DNA of 64,000 bases from Lactobacillus sp. YT155 (lineage in GTDB: Bacteria > Bacillota > Bacilli > Lactobacillales > Lactobacillaceae). The stretch covers positions 419,255 through 483,254 of the forward strand of contig NZ_JAUKWP010000001.1 in assembly GCF_030504545.1 (NCBI RefSeq). Direction: 5' to 3'. This document shows positions 47,396 through 56,197 of the stretch, piece after piece; positions within the stretch are counted from its first letter, which is position 1, and each line of letters opens with the position of its first letter. The notes under the pieces were generated by a model that saw only the letters and a list, made by a program, of their open reading frames with translations, had not been told where the DNA came from and did no database searches. The translations under genes were made by a program, and so were the position numbers.

Positions 47396-47410
47396 GAGGC
47401 GGTCTTTTTT
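47380..47410. terminator. bidirectional terminator pyrD / kinase
   Basis: AGACTGCCT / AGGCGGTCT pair with a GAG loop, covering the pyrD stop, with A-runs and T-runs on the two sides. It ends pyrD on the plus strand and the PfkB gene on the minus strand. Confidence 0.8.
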
Positions 47411-47412
47411 GG

Positions 47413-48384
47413 TTATTTTATTTTTGAAATGGTTATTTTGTTTTTTAAATATTCTACTTCTTCACTTTTTATGAATCCTATTTCAGAGTGCATGGCATTA
47501 GAAATGCCACAAGCCATACTTGTTCTGATTAACGACTCATTGTTTAAATCGTTGTCTAGAGCAAAACACAAACCACCTATAGTGGCGTCACCGCTCCCGG
47601 TTGGATTAATTGTTGTAATTGAAGGGATTTTTGCTTGATAGTATTCGGTATTGATTTTAAATAAAGCTCCTTCTTCGCCCATTGAAATTATTACATTATC
47701 TACAAATTTTAAATTACTAGAATTAATAGCTTTAATAGCCTCAGGCATGCTACTTATTTCTTTCTTGACTAATGTTGATAATTCCGAAATATTAGGTTTT
47801 ACATAGTTAATACGAAGATTCATTTTTTTTATGTTGTTTAGAGTTGTTTCTAATAAATTACTTGATGTATCCAGAATTATTTTTATCTTTGGGTTTAGTT
47901 CGTTGGTTAATTTTATTAAGTGACAATAAATGTCACTTGGTGCCTCTGGTGGCATACTACCATTAATTGATACAACATTTATTTGAGGATTTTTTTTAAG
48001 AGTAGATAGATAGAAGTCAATAAATGAGTCTAGTCTTTTTTTAGAAATTGGCTCACCGGCTTCATTAAATTCTGTTTGTTGATCATTTTCGTGCATGACA
48101 GTTGTGCACAAGCGTGTTTCACTATCTAGTATTTGAAAACTATTTGTCATCTTATTTTTAGGGGTTAAGTCATTTAAGTGTTCAGCAATGTATCTTCCAT
48201 TTGATCCACCTATAAATCCAGTTAAAAAGACCTTTGAACCTAGAATTGAAGCTACTCTTCCTGCATTTATTCCTTTCCCACCGATATATTTATTTAGTGA
48301 CACTCTGTTCAAACTGTTGAGTTGTAGTTTTTTTAATCTATAAACATTATCTACTGATGGGTTCAAAGTGATTGTGAGCAACAT
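47413..48384 (-). CDS. PfkB-family kinase (1-phosphofructokinase/tagatose-6-phosphate kinase-like)
   Basis: This 323-residue ribokinase-fold enzyme phosphorylates a sugar phosphate to a bisphosphate. LNPSVDNVYRLKKLQLN at the N-terminus, the GGKGINAGRVASILG signature and NPTGSGDATIGG near residue 250 (catalytic Asp) match the 1-phosphofructokinase/LacC group. It follows the DeoR gene by 10 bases on the same strand, divergent from the cluster B PTS operon, so it probably acts on the product of that PTS. The substrate is not fixed. Confidence 0.85.
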   Translation of the reverse strand: MLLTITLNPSVDNVYRLKKLQLNSLNRVSLNKYIGGKGINAGRVASILGSKVFLTGFIGGSNGRYIAEHLNDLTPKNKMTNSFQILDSETRLCTTVMHENDQQTEFNEAGEPISKKRLDSFIDFYLSTLKKNPQINVVSINGSMPPEAPSDIYCHLIKLTNELNPKIKIILDTSSNLLETTLNNIKKMNLRINYVKPNISELSTLVKKEISSMPEAIKAINSSNLKFVDNVIISMGEEGALFKINTEYYQAKIPSITTINPTGSGDATIGGLCFALDNDLNNESLIRTSMACGISNAMHSEIGFIKSEEVEYLKNKITISKIK

Positions 48385-48394
48385 ATCAAATCTC

Positions 48395-49129
48395 CTAAAT
48401 TATTTTTCCAAGTTTTCTATATTTTTTTAATAATTCTTCACTGATTTTGTCATCAGTTATTACGCCATTAATGTTATCTAAAGTTTCAAAAGTATATGTA
48501 TCGCTACTATCAAATTTTGTGTGGTCACACAAAATGTAATTCAACTCTGATCTTGAAAAAACAGCTGTTTGGATTGTTCCTTCGTTAACGTTTGCAGTTG
48601 TGATGTTGTTTTTGTTGATTCCGTTAGTGGAGCCAAATGCAACATCAATATTAATTGTTCTTATAGAATTAATAGCCGCTTCTCCCACGAATTCTTGGGT
48701 AGTTTTATGATATTTTCCACCTGTAAGAATTACTTTCTCATTTAAGTTGGTCATATAGTCAAAAACAGGAAGACTATTGGTTATAAAAAGTATATTTCTA
48801 TTGATTAATTGAGGCATTGAGGCAATTACAGTTGTTCCAGCCCCTAGGAAAATAGTTTGTCCATCTTGAGCGATGCTCGCAACTTTTTTTGCTATTTGTT
48901 GTTTAAGGTCGATATTTAGACTTTGTTTTTCTTCAGTAGAAAGCTCTTTGTTGATGATTTTTGCACCACCGTATATTTTTGTGACTTGTCCTTGCTTCTC
49001 TAATTCATCTAAATCACGACGAATGGTCATATTCGAGACGTCTAATGTTTTTGCTAGAAATTCCGTTGTACCATATTCATTATCTCTAATTATTTTAGTT
49101 ATTTTATTTAGTCTTTCTTGTTTTAACAT
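48395..49129 (-). CDS. DeoR-family regulator of cluster B
   Basis: This 244-residue regulator has a DeoR-type N-terminal helix-turn-helix (residues 1-55: NKITKIIRDNEYGTTEFLAKTL, then MTIRRDLDELEKQG) and a C-terminal sensor domain of the sugar-phosphate type. I chose the ATG at 49129 with CAGGAA upstream. A longer ORF runs upstream without a ribosome site. It is divergent from the IIA gene, and the kinase follows, so it probably represses the PTS and senses a phosphorylated sugar. Confidence 0.88.
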   Translation of the reverse strand: MLKQERLNKITKIIRDNEYGTTEFLAKTLDVSNMTIRRDLDELEKQGQVTKIYGGAKIINKELSTEEKQSLNIDLKQQIAKKVASIAQDGQTIFLGAGTTVIASMPQLINRNILFITNSLPVFDYMTNLNEKVILTGGKYHKTTQEFVGEAAINSIRTINIDVAFGSTNGINKNNITTANVNEGTIQTAVFSRSELNYILCDHTKFDSSDTYTFETLDNINGVITDDKISEELLKKYRKLGKII

Positions 49130-49244
49130 AGTCATTTCCTGTTCTTTCTTGTTTAATCGTGTTAATTCTATCACAGAGATTAAAAAAAAGAAATAATACA
49201 ATATTGCCGTCATTGAGATAAATTACCATCAAATTTTAAAAAGG

Positions 49245-49273
49245 TTGACAGAAACGAAGTTAAGAAATAGAAT
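49245..49273 (+). promoter_or_regulatory. cluster B promoter
   Basis: A perfect TTGACA (49245-49250) is 17 bases from TAGAAT (49268-49273). It lies about 55 bases before the IIA start codon, which follows AAAGGAGGTTGAAA. Confidence 0.85.
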
Positions 49274-49286
49274 GAAACCGTTAACA
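49273..49286 (+). promoter_or_regulatory. perfect cre site at cluster B
   Basis: TGAAACCGTTAACA matches the CcpA consensus at all 14 positions. It starts at the last base of the -10 and covers the transcription start, as at ackA, so CcpA should repress. Confidence 0.85.
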
Positions 49287-49327
49287 AATATAAACAAAAA
49301 CACAAAATCGAACAAAGGAGGTTGAAA

Positions 49328-49807
49328 ATGATTGAAACAACTTTTTCATATATGGTTCATAACGAATTGATTGATCCTAGCATCGATGTTAATTCTGAGG
49401 AGGAATTATTTGAAGTTGTTGGTAAGCGCTTACTAGATTTGGGATATGTGACTGATGGATATTCTGAAGCAGTTAACAAAAGAGAAAAAGAATTTCCCAC
49501 TGGGTTGAATGCTGATGCATTCACAATGGCAGTTCCACATGTTGATCCAGAATTTATTGTTAAACCTTTTGTTTACATATGTAAGACAAAAAAAGATCTT
49601 GATCTTAAGCAAATGGCAATTAATACCGACATGAAAACAAAGAATTTCTGCTTTTTAGGTATTAAAGAGGCTACGGGACAAGCTAATCTTTTGAAGAACA
49701 TAATTTTTGCCATGAGAGAAGAAGACTTTATATCAAGATTCACTAATGCAAAAACATCAAAAGAATTGGCATATGTAGTAGGTGAATACTTGGATAAAAA
49801 ATATTAG
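49328..49807 (+). CDS. PTS fructose/galactitol-type IIA of cluster B
   Basis: This IIA protein of about 159 residues takes phosphate from HPr. VPHVDPEFIVKPF (near residue 70) holds the active His. The frame has ATG at 49328 (MIETTF) after AAAGGAGGTTGAAA; an upstream in-frame TTG at 49322 overlaps that site. It is the first gene of the cluster B operon, followed by IIB after 12 bases. Same fold as the cluster A IIA, with low identity overall. Confidence 0.87.
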   Translation: MIETTFSYMVHNELIDPSIDVNSEEELFEVVGKRLLDLGYVTDGYSEAVNKREKEFPTGLNADAFTMAVPHVDPEFIVKPFVYICKTKKDLDLKQMAINTDMKTKNFCFLGIKEATGQANLLKNIIFAMREEDFISRFTNAKTSKELAYVVGEYLDKKY

Positions 49808-49819
49808 GAGGAAAGAACA

Positions 49820-50134
49820 ATGAAGACAGTATTGATTTCTTGTGGAAGTGGCGTTGCAAGTAGTGAAACAACAGCATCACTTTTCAATGATCAGATTGAA
49901 AATGAAGGATTGGAAAATGAACTAGATACTTTTGTTTGTCCTGTTGGTGAAGCTGCCAGTGTCATGGAACAAAATAAGGATATTGTGGCATATATTGGAA
50001 TTGAAACAGATGATGTTATCGAACAAGCAGAAAAGATGAATTTGCCCCATTTTAATATGAACCCATATTTAACATTTGATGATGAGGCACAAGAAGAAAT
50101 TTTTAACTCAATTAGAGAAAAAAGTGGAATTTAA
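49820..50134 (+). CDS. PTS galactitol-family IIB of cluster B
   Basis: This 104-residue protein has the phosphocysteine loop SCGSGVASSE at the N-terminus. It passes phosphate from IIA to the sugar. AGGAGGAAAGAAC precedes the ATG. It has the same length as cluster A IIB but lacks the run of G found there. Confidence 0.88.
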   Translation: MKTVLISCGSGVASSETTASLFNDQIENEGLENELDTFVCPVGEAASVMEQNKDIVAYIGIETDDVIEQAEKMNLPHFNMNPYLTFDDEAQEEIFNSIREKSGI

Positions 50135-50153
50135 TTAATTTAACTGATAAGAG

Positions 50154-51518
50154 GTGAAAAAAATGAGTATGAACGAAATTGTACAGATGATCCTGTCCCC
50201 TGGGGCACAGGTAGTCGTACCGATATTAATTATTATTCTAGGTCTTATTTTTAGAATGTCAGCTAAGAAAGCCGTTAAAACTGGTTCTGACTTAGTGATT
50301 GGATTTGTAGGTATGTCAATTTTGATCGGTGTATTAGTTGATCAAATCACACCAATCACTAAGCAATTAGGTAAAGTTACTGGTCTAGATTTGCCAGCAG
50401 TTGATGTTGGTTGGACTGGTGCGGCAGCTATTTCATGGGCATGGTCGCTAGCATTTGCATTTTTTGCATTAACAATAGGTATCAATATTTTAATGTTACT
50501 TTTGAAATTAACAGACACAATTAATGCCGATATGTGGAATGTTTGGGGAAAAGTTTTAACCGGATATATTGTTTACTATATGTCAGGTGGATCATATCTA
50601 TGGGCTTTTGGATTAACAGCTGTTCAAGTGATAATCGAATTGAAATTAGGTGATCTATGGGAACCAACAATTAGTGACATGTTTGGCTATCAATCAACAA
50701 CAACGACTCATATTGAATCATTTACAGCGGTTATTATGTATCCGGTGAATAGATTGATGGACTTTATTCCAATTTTTAATAAAGAAATTGATGCTAAATC
50801 TCTTAAAAAGAAAATTGGTTTATTATCAGAACCATGGGCAATGGGATTCATTATTGGGATGCTAATAGGGCTACTTGCTAGAATACCATTTGCACAAGTA
50901 CTTAATTTCGCAACATACATGTTAGCAATCATGGCACTATTCCCGGTAGTTGCTAAATACTTCCAATCAGCACTTTCTCCTTTTGGAGCTGCAATGAGTA
51001 AGTTCATGAAAGCAAGATTTAAAAATCGTAATTTCTCGATTGGATTGGATTGGCCTATTGTGGGTCAAAGCTCAGAACTATGGGTTACTTTGACAATTAA
51101 TATTATCTTTTTCATGGGTTGGGCAATGGTTCTCCCTGGAAACAAGGTATTACCATTTGCAGGAATCATTAATTACTGTTTAGGTGTTGGTGGATTGCTA
51201 CTAACTGGTGGGAATTTATTAAGAATGATCGTATTAAGCTTTATCTATACACCAGTATTTCTTTACGGGGCAACATTCCTTGCTCCTATCTTGACCAATA
51301 TGGGTAAATTAACAAAAGCTATTGATATTCCAAAAGGATCAATGGTTACTTGGAGTTCAATTGAAATACCCGAATTGAGAATTATTTTTGCATACATGAC
51401 TCAAGGACAATGGTGGGCCTATGTCGGATTTGTCGCATTAATGGGATTATTTGCATTAATGTACAGACATATTAAGAAATCACCATTGCCATCAGAAAGA
51501 TATAAAGAATTGAGTTAG
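50154..51518 (+). CDS. PTS galactitol-family IIC of cluster B
   Basis: This 454-residue membrane channel shares SIGLDWPIVGQSSELWVT and the DMWNVWGK segment with cluster A IIC. It has about 10-12 helices and ends just after LPSERYKELS, so it lacks the cluster A tail. The substrate is unknown; with the aldolase and PfkB kinase a ketose is plausible. AAGAGGTGAAAAAA lies upstream. The small membrane-protein gene follows after 27 bases. Confidence 0.88.
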   Translation: MKKMSMNEIVQMILSPGAQVVVPILIIILGLIFRMSAKKAVKTGSDLVIGFVGMSILIGVLVDQITPITKQLGKVTGLDLPAVDVGWTGAAAISWAWSLAFAFFALTIGINILMLLLKLTDTINADMWNVWGKVLTGYIVYYMSGGSYLWAFGLTAVQVIIELKLGDLWEPTISDMFGYQSTTTTHIESFTAVIMYPVNRLMDFIPIFNKEIDAKSLKKKIGLLSEPWAMGFIIGMLIGLLARIPFAQVLNFATYMLAIMALFPVVAKYFQSALSPFGAAMSKFMKARFKNRNFSIGLDWPIVGQSSELWVTLTINIIFFMGWAMVLPGNKVLPFAGIINYCLGVGGLLLTGGNLLRMIVLSFIYTPVFLYGATFLAPILTNMGKLTKAIDIPKGSMVTWSSIEIPELRIIFAYMTQGQWWAYVGFVALMGLFALMYRHIKKSPLPSERYKELS

Positions 51519-51545
51519 GGACTTTACTTAAATAAAGGTGGAAAT

Positions 51546-51764
51546 ATGATGACAAATATTAAAAAGAAATTAGAAAATTTAAATAATATAACTTGGGATT
51601 TCATAATGCTTATTAATGTAGTTTTATTTTTAATATTTACAAGAACAGGCATTGTAATTTTGCCTTTTATTATCGGTATAAGTTGTTATTTGTTTAAAGA
51701 ATATGGTTATGAAAAAAGATTCAAGAAATTGAATATGAATAGAAGGAAGAAGGCTAAACAATGA
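51546..51764 (+). CDS. small two-helix membrane protein of cluster B
   Basis: This 72-residue protein has helix 1 at about residues 16-32 and helix 2 at about 35-49, then a basic tail ending MNRRKKAKQ. No family is recognised. It sits in the same place as the 77-residue cluster A protein, between IIC and the aldolase. Its stop overlaps the aldolase start (ATGA), so translation is coupled. AGGTGGAAAT precedes the ATG. Confidence 0.65.
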   Translation: MMTNIKKKLENLNNITWDFIMLINVVLFLIFTRTGIVILPFIIGISCYLFKEYGYEKRFKKLNMNRRKKAKQ

Positions 51765-52564
51765 TTGATGTAGGAAGAATGATTTTTGAACATGAGAGAG
51801 AAGACCTTGCCAAGGTAATTAGAGTTGTTTTTGACAGAAATGATACTAATGTCGCTGGTGGTAACTTTTCGTTTAAAGTTACTGACAGGAATGGTGACTA
51901 CGGCGAAGCCGGAAAAGAATATATTCTTATGACTCCTACTATGATGTCAGAAGCATATTTCGGGAGAATTACAGCTTCACAGATATTAGTTGTAGAGCCT
52001 CACACTAGAAAAATTATTGAGGGTGAAGGAAAACTAACTAGAGAAATTAATATGCACGAAGCTGTATATGATGCAAATCCAGACATTAAGACAGTTTTCC
52101 ATTCACATGCTAAAGAACAATTAGTATGGGCAACGATGGGAGTTCCACTTCCTAATTTGACTGAGGTTACTCAAAAAGTTAAGAGTATCCCTGTATTACC
52201 TTTTAGAGAAAATTGTTCAGAAGAATTAGCACAATTAGTTTCTGATAATATTAAAAAAATCGGAGACGATGCCTTGACTCACGAGTATCTTTTAAATTCA
52301 CATGGCGTGTTAATTACAGTTGGTGGAAAAGGAATGTCAGGTTTGACTGCACTTCATAAAGCAGTAGCTATCGTTGATACAATGGAATATAATGCACATA
52401 TTGCACTTGAGCAAACAAAGCTAATTAGAGAAGGTGTAACCGATGGTTTTTATTCTAAGGGTATCAAGTTGGGAACACTTGAAGATGTATTTGTAGATAA
52501 AAAAGCACTTTATAATGATAAATCAAATGCTGAGCTAGAAAAGATGCAACCTGAAAATAATTAG
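51761..52564 (+). CDS. class II aldolase of cluster B
   Basis: This 267-residue zinc aldolase belongs to the FucA/RhaD/AraD group. Zinc His pair in FHSHAKEQLVWAT, third His in LNSHGVLITV, catalytic Glu in REINMHE. It differs from the cluster A and fucose-locus aldolases, which resemble each other. It probably splits a phosphorylated ketose into dihydroxyacetone phosphate and an aldehyde. It is coupled to the small membrane protein by ATGA. Confidence 0.85.
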   Translation: MIDVGRMIFEHEREDLAKVIRVVFDRNDTNVAGGNFSFKVTDRNGDYGEAGKEYILMTPTMMSEAYFGRITASQILVVEPHTRKIIEGEGKLTREINMHEAVYDANPDIKTVFHSHAKEQLVWATMGVPLPNLTEVTQKVKSIPVLPFRENCSEELAQLVSDNIKKIGDDALTHEYLLNSHGVLITVGGKGMSGLTALHKAVAIVDTMEYNAHIALEQTKLIREGVTDGFYSKGIKLGTLEDVFVDKKALYNDKSNAELEKMQPENN

Positions 52565-52579
52565 ATTAAACAAATTTTA

Positions 52580-52622
52580 AAAAAGGATCTCAACACCAAT
52601 TCATTGTGTTGAGATCCTTTTT
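52580..52622. terminator. bidirectional terminator cluster B / fucose-locus aldolase
   Basis: A 12-bp perfect stem GGATCTCAACAC / GTGTTGAGATCC encloses CAATTCATT, with A-run left and T-run right, between convergent aldolase genes. Confidence 0.88.
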
Positions 52623-52643
52623 TAATTACCTGTGTGAAGAAAA

Positions 52644-53417
52644 TTAATATTTACTTTCGTTTGGGCGTTTGAAGTTTGTTGGGAACTCTTTGGGATAACT
52701 TTTAACATCATCTCCTGGAAGGGGAATAGATGCTAATGTTCCTGGTTTCATAGGAGTATTGGCATCTTGTCCACATGATTGTAACTCATTTAATATTCCT
52801 ATTTTTTTGAAAATAGTTTGTTGATATGCAATTTTCGCATTCCATTCAAGAGTTTCTAATATTCTTGCCGCTACATGTAAATCTGTAGAGGTAATAAGAA
52901 CTCCGTGGCTATTCAAAAGAAAAACATTTTCCATTGCTTTATCGCCGATATTTGATAAAGCGTTTTTTACTACATCGGCAAGTTCTTCGCTAGTCGCAGG
53001 AGCAAAGGGAAGATTTTTGATCTCTCCTAGTTCTCTAGTTGCTTCAGTTAAGTTTGGCATATCCAATCCACTAGTTGCCCAAAACATTGAATTTTCAGCG
53101 TGAGAATGATAGACACAACGTATTCCGGGATGGGTTAAATATGCTCTTTCATGCATATTTACCTCTCTTGTAACATCTCCAACACCATCGATTTTTTTAT
53201 ATGTGTTTCCATCAATTACTAAAATTTGAGCAGGATGTAGTTCGGAATAATATGTTTCCGACATCATAGTTGGTGTCATCAAAATGAAAGGATGACCATC
53301 CTTATCAAAGACCTTGATTGACATATTACCTCCAGCAACATTGGTGTTTTTTCGATCAAACATTTTTTGAACGGTATGTGCTAAATCTGCCCTTTCTGTT
53401 TCGAACATCATTCTCAT
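52644..53417 (-). CDS. fucA: L-fuculose-phosphate/rhamnulose-phosphate aldolase of the fucose locus
   Basis: This 257-residue zinc aldolase of the FucA/RhaD group would split L-fuculose-1-phosphate into dihydroxyacetone phosphate and L-lactaldehyde. Zinc His pair in YHSHAENSMFWAT, third His in LNSHGVLIT, catalytic Glu in REVNMHE. It is divergent from the DeoR gene of the fucose locus. It closely resembles the cluster A aldolase, so the two are recent paralogues. The assignment to fucose rests on location. Confidence 0.78.
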   Translation of the reverse strand: MRMMFETERADLAHTVQKMFDRKNTNVAGGNMSIKVFDKDGHPFILMTPTMMSETYYSELHPAQILVIDGNTYKKIDGVGDVTREVNMHERAYLTHPGIRCVYHSHAENSMFWATSGLDMPNLTEATRELGEIKNLPFAPATSEELADVVKNALSNIGDKAMENVFLLNSHGVLITSTDLHVAARILETLEWNAKIAYQQTIFKKIGILNELQSCGQDANTPMKPGTLASIPLPGDDVKSYPKEFPTNFKRPNESKY

Positions 53418-53464
53418 TATATATTTCCTCCTGAACGTAGACTATAATTTAAATCAAAACAATT

Positions 53465-53478
53465 ATAAAACGTTTTCA
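53465..53478. promoter_or_regulatory. cre-like site between fucA and DeoR gene
   Basis: ATAAAACGTTTTCA matches the CcpA consensus at 12 of 14 positions in either orientation. It lies in the divergent gap of the fucose locus. Confidence 0.45.
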
Positions 53479-53486
53479 TTGATTGT

Positions 53487-53515
53487 TTGTTGATTTCAAA
53501 AAAGGTGAATAAAAT
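53487..53515 (+). promoter_or_regulatory. DeoR (fucose) promoter
   Basis: TTGTTG and TAAAAT are 17 bases apart upstream of the fucose-locus DeoR start codon. Candidate repressor sites overlap the spacer and the region after -10. Confidence 0.55.
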
Positions 53516-53530
53516 TCAAAAAAGGGTGAA
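53495..53530 (+). promoter_or_regulatory. paired DeoR operator candidates
   Basis: TTCAAAAAAGGTGAA (53495-53509) and TTCAAAAAAGGGTGAA (53515-53530) are near-identical and lie across the DeoR promoter. A similar TTCAAAAAGAATGAA lies before fucI (54303-54317), so they are likely binding sites for the local DeoR protein. Confidence 0.6.
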
Positions 53531-53535
53531 TTGTT

Positions 53536-54291
53536 ATGGAATTTAATGATCGATTGAACACAATTTTAAAAATATTAGATAAGAAGAAACATATAAGTAT
53601 AAAAGAGTTGCAAAAATTAACATATGAAAGTGAATCTACTTTGAGACGAGATTTGATAAAACTCGAGGAAGATAATAAAGTTGTCAGATCCTCAGGCTAT
53701 GTTGATTTAATAAAAAAGAATGTAACTGAATTTGGTTATGATATCAGAAAAGGGAAGCAATGTAGTCAAAAAAAATACATATCCGAATTAGCAGCTGATT
53801 TTATTGGTGACAGTCAGGCTTTATTTGTTGACTCTAGTACAACCACATCATATCTAGATACTTATATTAAAAAAAAGAAGAGAATGGTTGTGGTTACAAA
53901 TGGGATTAATATTGCCGCTTCACTAAATAAAAGTAGCAACGTAAGAACTTTTATTTCCGGTGGTTTTTTGAAACATTCATCTGGATCTATAGTAGGAACA
54001 ACTAGTGAAGCTTTTTTTAAAGAATTTAAGGCTGATGTTGCGTTTATTTCCTGTGAAGCTATTGATGGAAATGGTGTTTACATGGCAAGTGATAATCAGT
54101 CAAGTGTAAAAAAACAAATGCTAAAAAATGCCGAATTAAATATATTAATGGCTGATAGTTCTAAGTTTATGACTAAAAATTTTTATGTTTTAAGTGATTT
54201 TTCAAGCATCGATGTAATTATTACTGACAAACGTCCTCCTCAGGAAATGATTGATATTTTGGATAATTTAAGAATTGAATTGGTTTATTGA
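53536..54291 (+). CDS. DeoR-family regulator of the fucose locus
   Basis: This 251-residue regulator has a DeoR helix-turn-helix (residues 1-58, ISIKELQKLTYESESTLRRDL) and a sugar-phosphate sensor domain. It is followed by fucI and is divergent from fucA, so it likely controls both. AAGGGTGAATTGTT precedes the ATG. Autoregulation is suggested by operator-like repeats over its own promoter. Confidence 0.88.
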   Translation: MEFNDRLNTILKILDKKKHISIKELQKLTYESESTLRRDLIKLEEDNKVVRSSGYVDLIKKNVTEFGYDIRKGKQCSQKKYISELAADFIGDSQALFVDSSTTTSYLDTYIKKKKRMVVVTNGINIAASLNKSSNVRTFISGGFLKHSSGSIVGTTSEAFFKEFKADVAFISCEAIDGNGVYMASDNQSSVKKQMLKNAELNILMADSSKFMTKNFYVLSDFSSIDVIITDKRPPQEMIDILDNLRIELVY

Positions 54292-54302
54292 ATTGAATGA
54301 AA

Positions 54303-54317
54303 TTCAAAAAGAATGAA
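54303..54317 (+). promoter_or_regulatory. DeoR operator candidate before fucI
   Basis: TTCAAAAAGAATGAA repeats the TTCA-N7-TGAA pattern found in front of the DeoR gene. A shorter TTCAGAGTGAA lies at 54333-54343. They are probably bound by the same regulator. Confidence 0.5.
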
Positions 54318-54357
54318 TTCTATTTTATTTAATTCAGAGTGAAATTAAGATAGTTAA

Positions 54358-54371
54358 TGAAAACGCTTAAT
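54358..54371 (+). promoter_or_regulatory. cre-like site before fucI
   Basis: TGAAAACGCTTAAT matches the CcpA consensus at 12 of 14 positions; only the last two bases differ. It lies 26 bases before the fucI start codon. Confidence 0.5.
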
Positions 54372-54397
54372 AATTTAATTTCTATGGAGGTATAAGC

Positions 54398-56185
54398 ATG
54401 TTAGACATGAAATTTCCAAAAATAGGTATTCGTCCTACTATTGACGGTAGACGAAAAGGAATTAGAGAATCACTTGAGGATCAAACTATGCAGATGGCTA
54501 AGTCTGCAGCAAAATTAATTGAGTCGACTTTGAAATATCCTGATGGAACACCAGTTCAAACGGTTATTGCTGATCGAACAATTGGAGGAGTTAAAGAAGC
54601 GTCAGAAGCAAAAGAAAAATTTGATAAAGAAAATGTGTGTGGAACTTTAACAGTAACTCCTTGTTGGTGTTATGGAAGTGAAACTATGGATATGACTAAA
54701 GATATTCCACATGCAATTTGGGGATTTAATGGAACTGAGAGACCCGGTGCAGTTTATCTTGCCGCAGTCTTGGCAGCCCATACTCAAAAAGGTATTCCTG
54801 CTTTTGGAATATACGGTAATGATGTTCAAGATGGAGACGACACTGAAATTCCAGAAGATGTTAAAGAGAAAATAATTCGTTACGCTAAAGCAGCTTTGGC
54901 TGTTGGAATTATGAGAAATAAATCTTACTTATCAGTAGGAAATGTTGCCATGGGAATTGGTGGTTCAATTGTCAACCCTGACTTCTTTGAGGACTACCTT
55001 GGCATGAGAAATGAATATGTTGATATGAGTGAAATAGTACGTCGTTGGGATGAAACAATTTACGACGAAAAAGAATTTAAAGTAGCATTAGACTGGGCTC
55101 ATAAGAATACACCTGTAGGTCCAGACATCTATAACGAGGATAACCCAGAGAAGTTCACTGATGATCAAAAAGAAGAGCAATTACAAAATGCAATCAAAAT
55201 GACAATCATAATGCGTGATTTGATGGAAGGTAACTCTGAGTTAGAAAAACTTGGATTTAAAGAGGAGTCTGAAGGACATTACGCACTTGCGGCAGGATTC
55301 CAAGGGCAACGTCAATGGACTGATCATTTTCCAAATGGAGATTATATGGAAGCACTTTTGAATTCTCAATATGATTGGAGAGGAATTCATGCACCTAATA
55401 TTTTAGCTACTGAAAATGATTCTCTTAATGGGGCAACAATGCTATTTAATTATTTACTAACAAACACTCCTCAAATTTTTGCTGATGTTCGTACTTATTG
55501 GAGTGCTGAAGCTGTAAAACGGGTTACAGGAACAAAATTAGAAGGGAAGCTTACTAACGGATTCTTACATCTTTCTAACTCAGGAGCACAGACACTTGAT
55601 GCAACTGGACAGGAAAAAATCAATGGAGAATCAGCAATTAAGCCTTTCTATGATTTAGATGAGAAAGAGGCACAAGCAAATCTAGATAAAACTCGTTGGA
55701 TTCCAGCTAATATCGGGTACTTTAGAGGTGGTGGATTCTCAAGCAACTATGTTACAGAAGGTGGAAAAGATGGAATGCCAGTAACTATGGCAAGAATTAA
55801 TCTGGTTAAGGATCAAGGACCAGTTCTTCAAATTGCTGAAGGATATGCCGTTGATCTTCCGGAGAATGTATTTAATGCTGTTAATGATAGAACTGATCCA
55901 GGTTGGCCTTCAACCTTCTTTGTACCAACCTTGACAGGTGAAGGAGCATTTAAGTCAGTTTATGATGTTATGAATAATTGGGGTGCAAATCATGGAGCAA
56001 TTAGTTATGGGCATATTGGTGCCGATTTAATAACTTTAGCTTCTATTTTAAGAATTCCAGTCAATATGCATAATGTAAATGACAAGGATATTTTTAGACC
56101 AAAAACTTGGGCTTCATTCGGTACAGAAGATTTAGAATCAACGGATTATAGAGCATGTAAGACGTTAGGACCATTATATAAATAA
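54398..56185 (+). CDS. fucI: L-fucose isomerase
   Basis: This 595-residue enzyme converts L-fucose to L-fuculose, and related aldoses such as D-arabinose. It begins [22 protein letters not shown], a FucI signature, and [15 protein letters not shown] matches the N-terminal domain. The length matches the family (about 590). GGAGG lies 7 bases before the ATG. It is followed by the kinase after 12 bases. Confidence 0.95.
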   Translation: MLDMKFPKIGIRPTIDGRRKGIRESLEDQTMQMAKSAAKLIESTLKYPDGTPVQTVIADRTIGGVKEASEAKEKFDKENVCGTLTVTPCWCYGSETMDMTKDIPHAIWGFNGTERPGAVYLAAVLAAHTQKGIPAFGIYGNDVQDGDDTEIPEDVKEKIIRYAKAALAVGIMRNKSYLSVGNVAMGIGGSIVNPDFFEDYLGMRNEYVDMSEIVRRWDETIYDEKEFKVALDWAHKNTPVGPDIYNEDNPEKFTDDQKEEQLQNAIKMTIIMRDLMEGNSELEKLGFKEESEGHYALAAGFQGQRQWTDHFPNGDYMEALLNSQYDWRGIHAPNILATENDSLNGATMLFNYLLTNTPQIFADVRTYWSAEAVKRVTGTKLEGKLTNGFLHLSNSGAQTLDATGQEKINGESAIKPFYDLDEKEAQANLDKTRWIPANIGYFRGGGFSSNYVTEGGKDGMPVTMARINLVKDQGPVLQIAEGYAVDLPENVFNAVNDRTDPGWPSTFFVPTLTGEGAFKSVYDVMNNWGANHGAISYGHIGADLITLASILRIPVNMHNVNDKDIFRPKTWASFGTEDLESTDYRACKTLGPLYK

Positions 56186-56197
56186 GGAGATAGTAGT

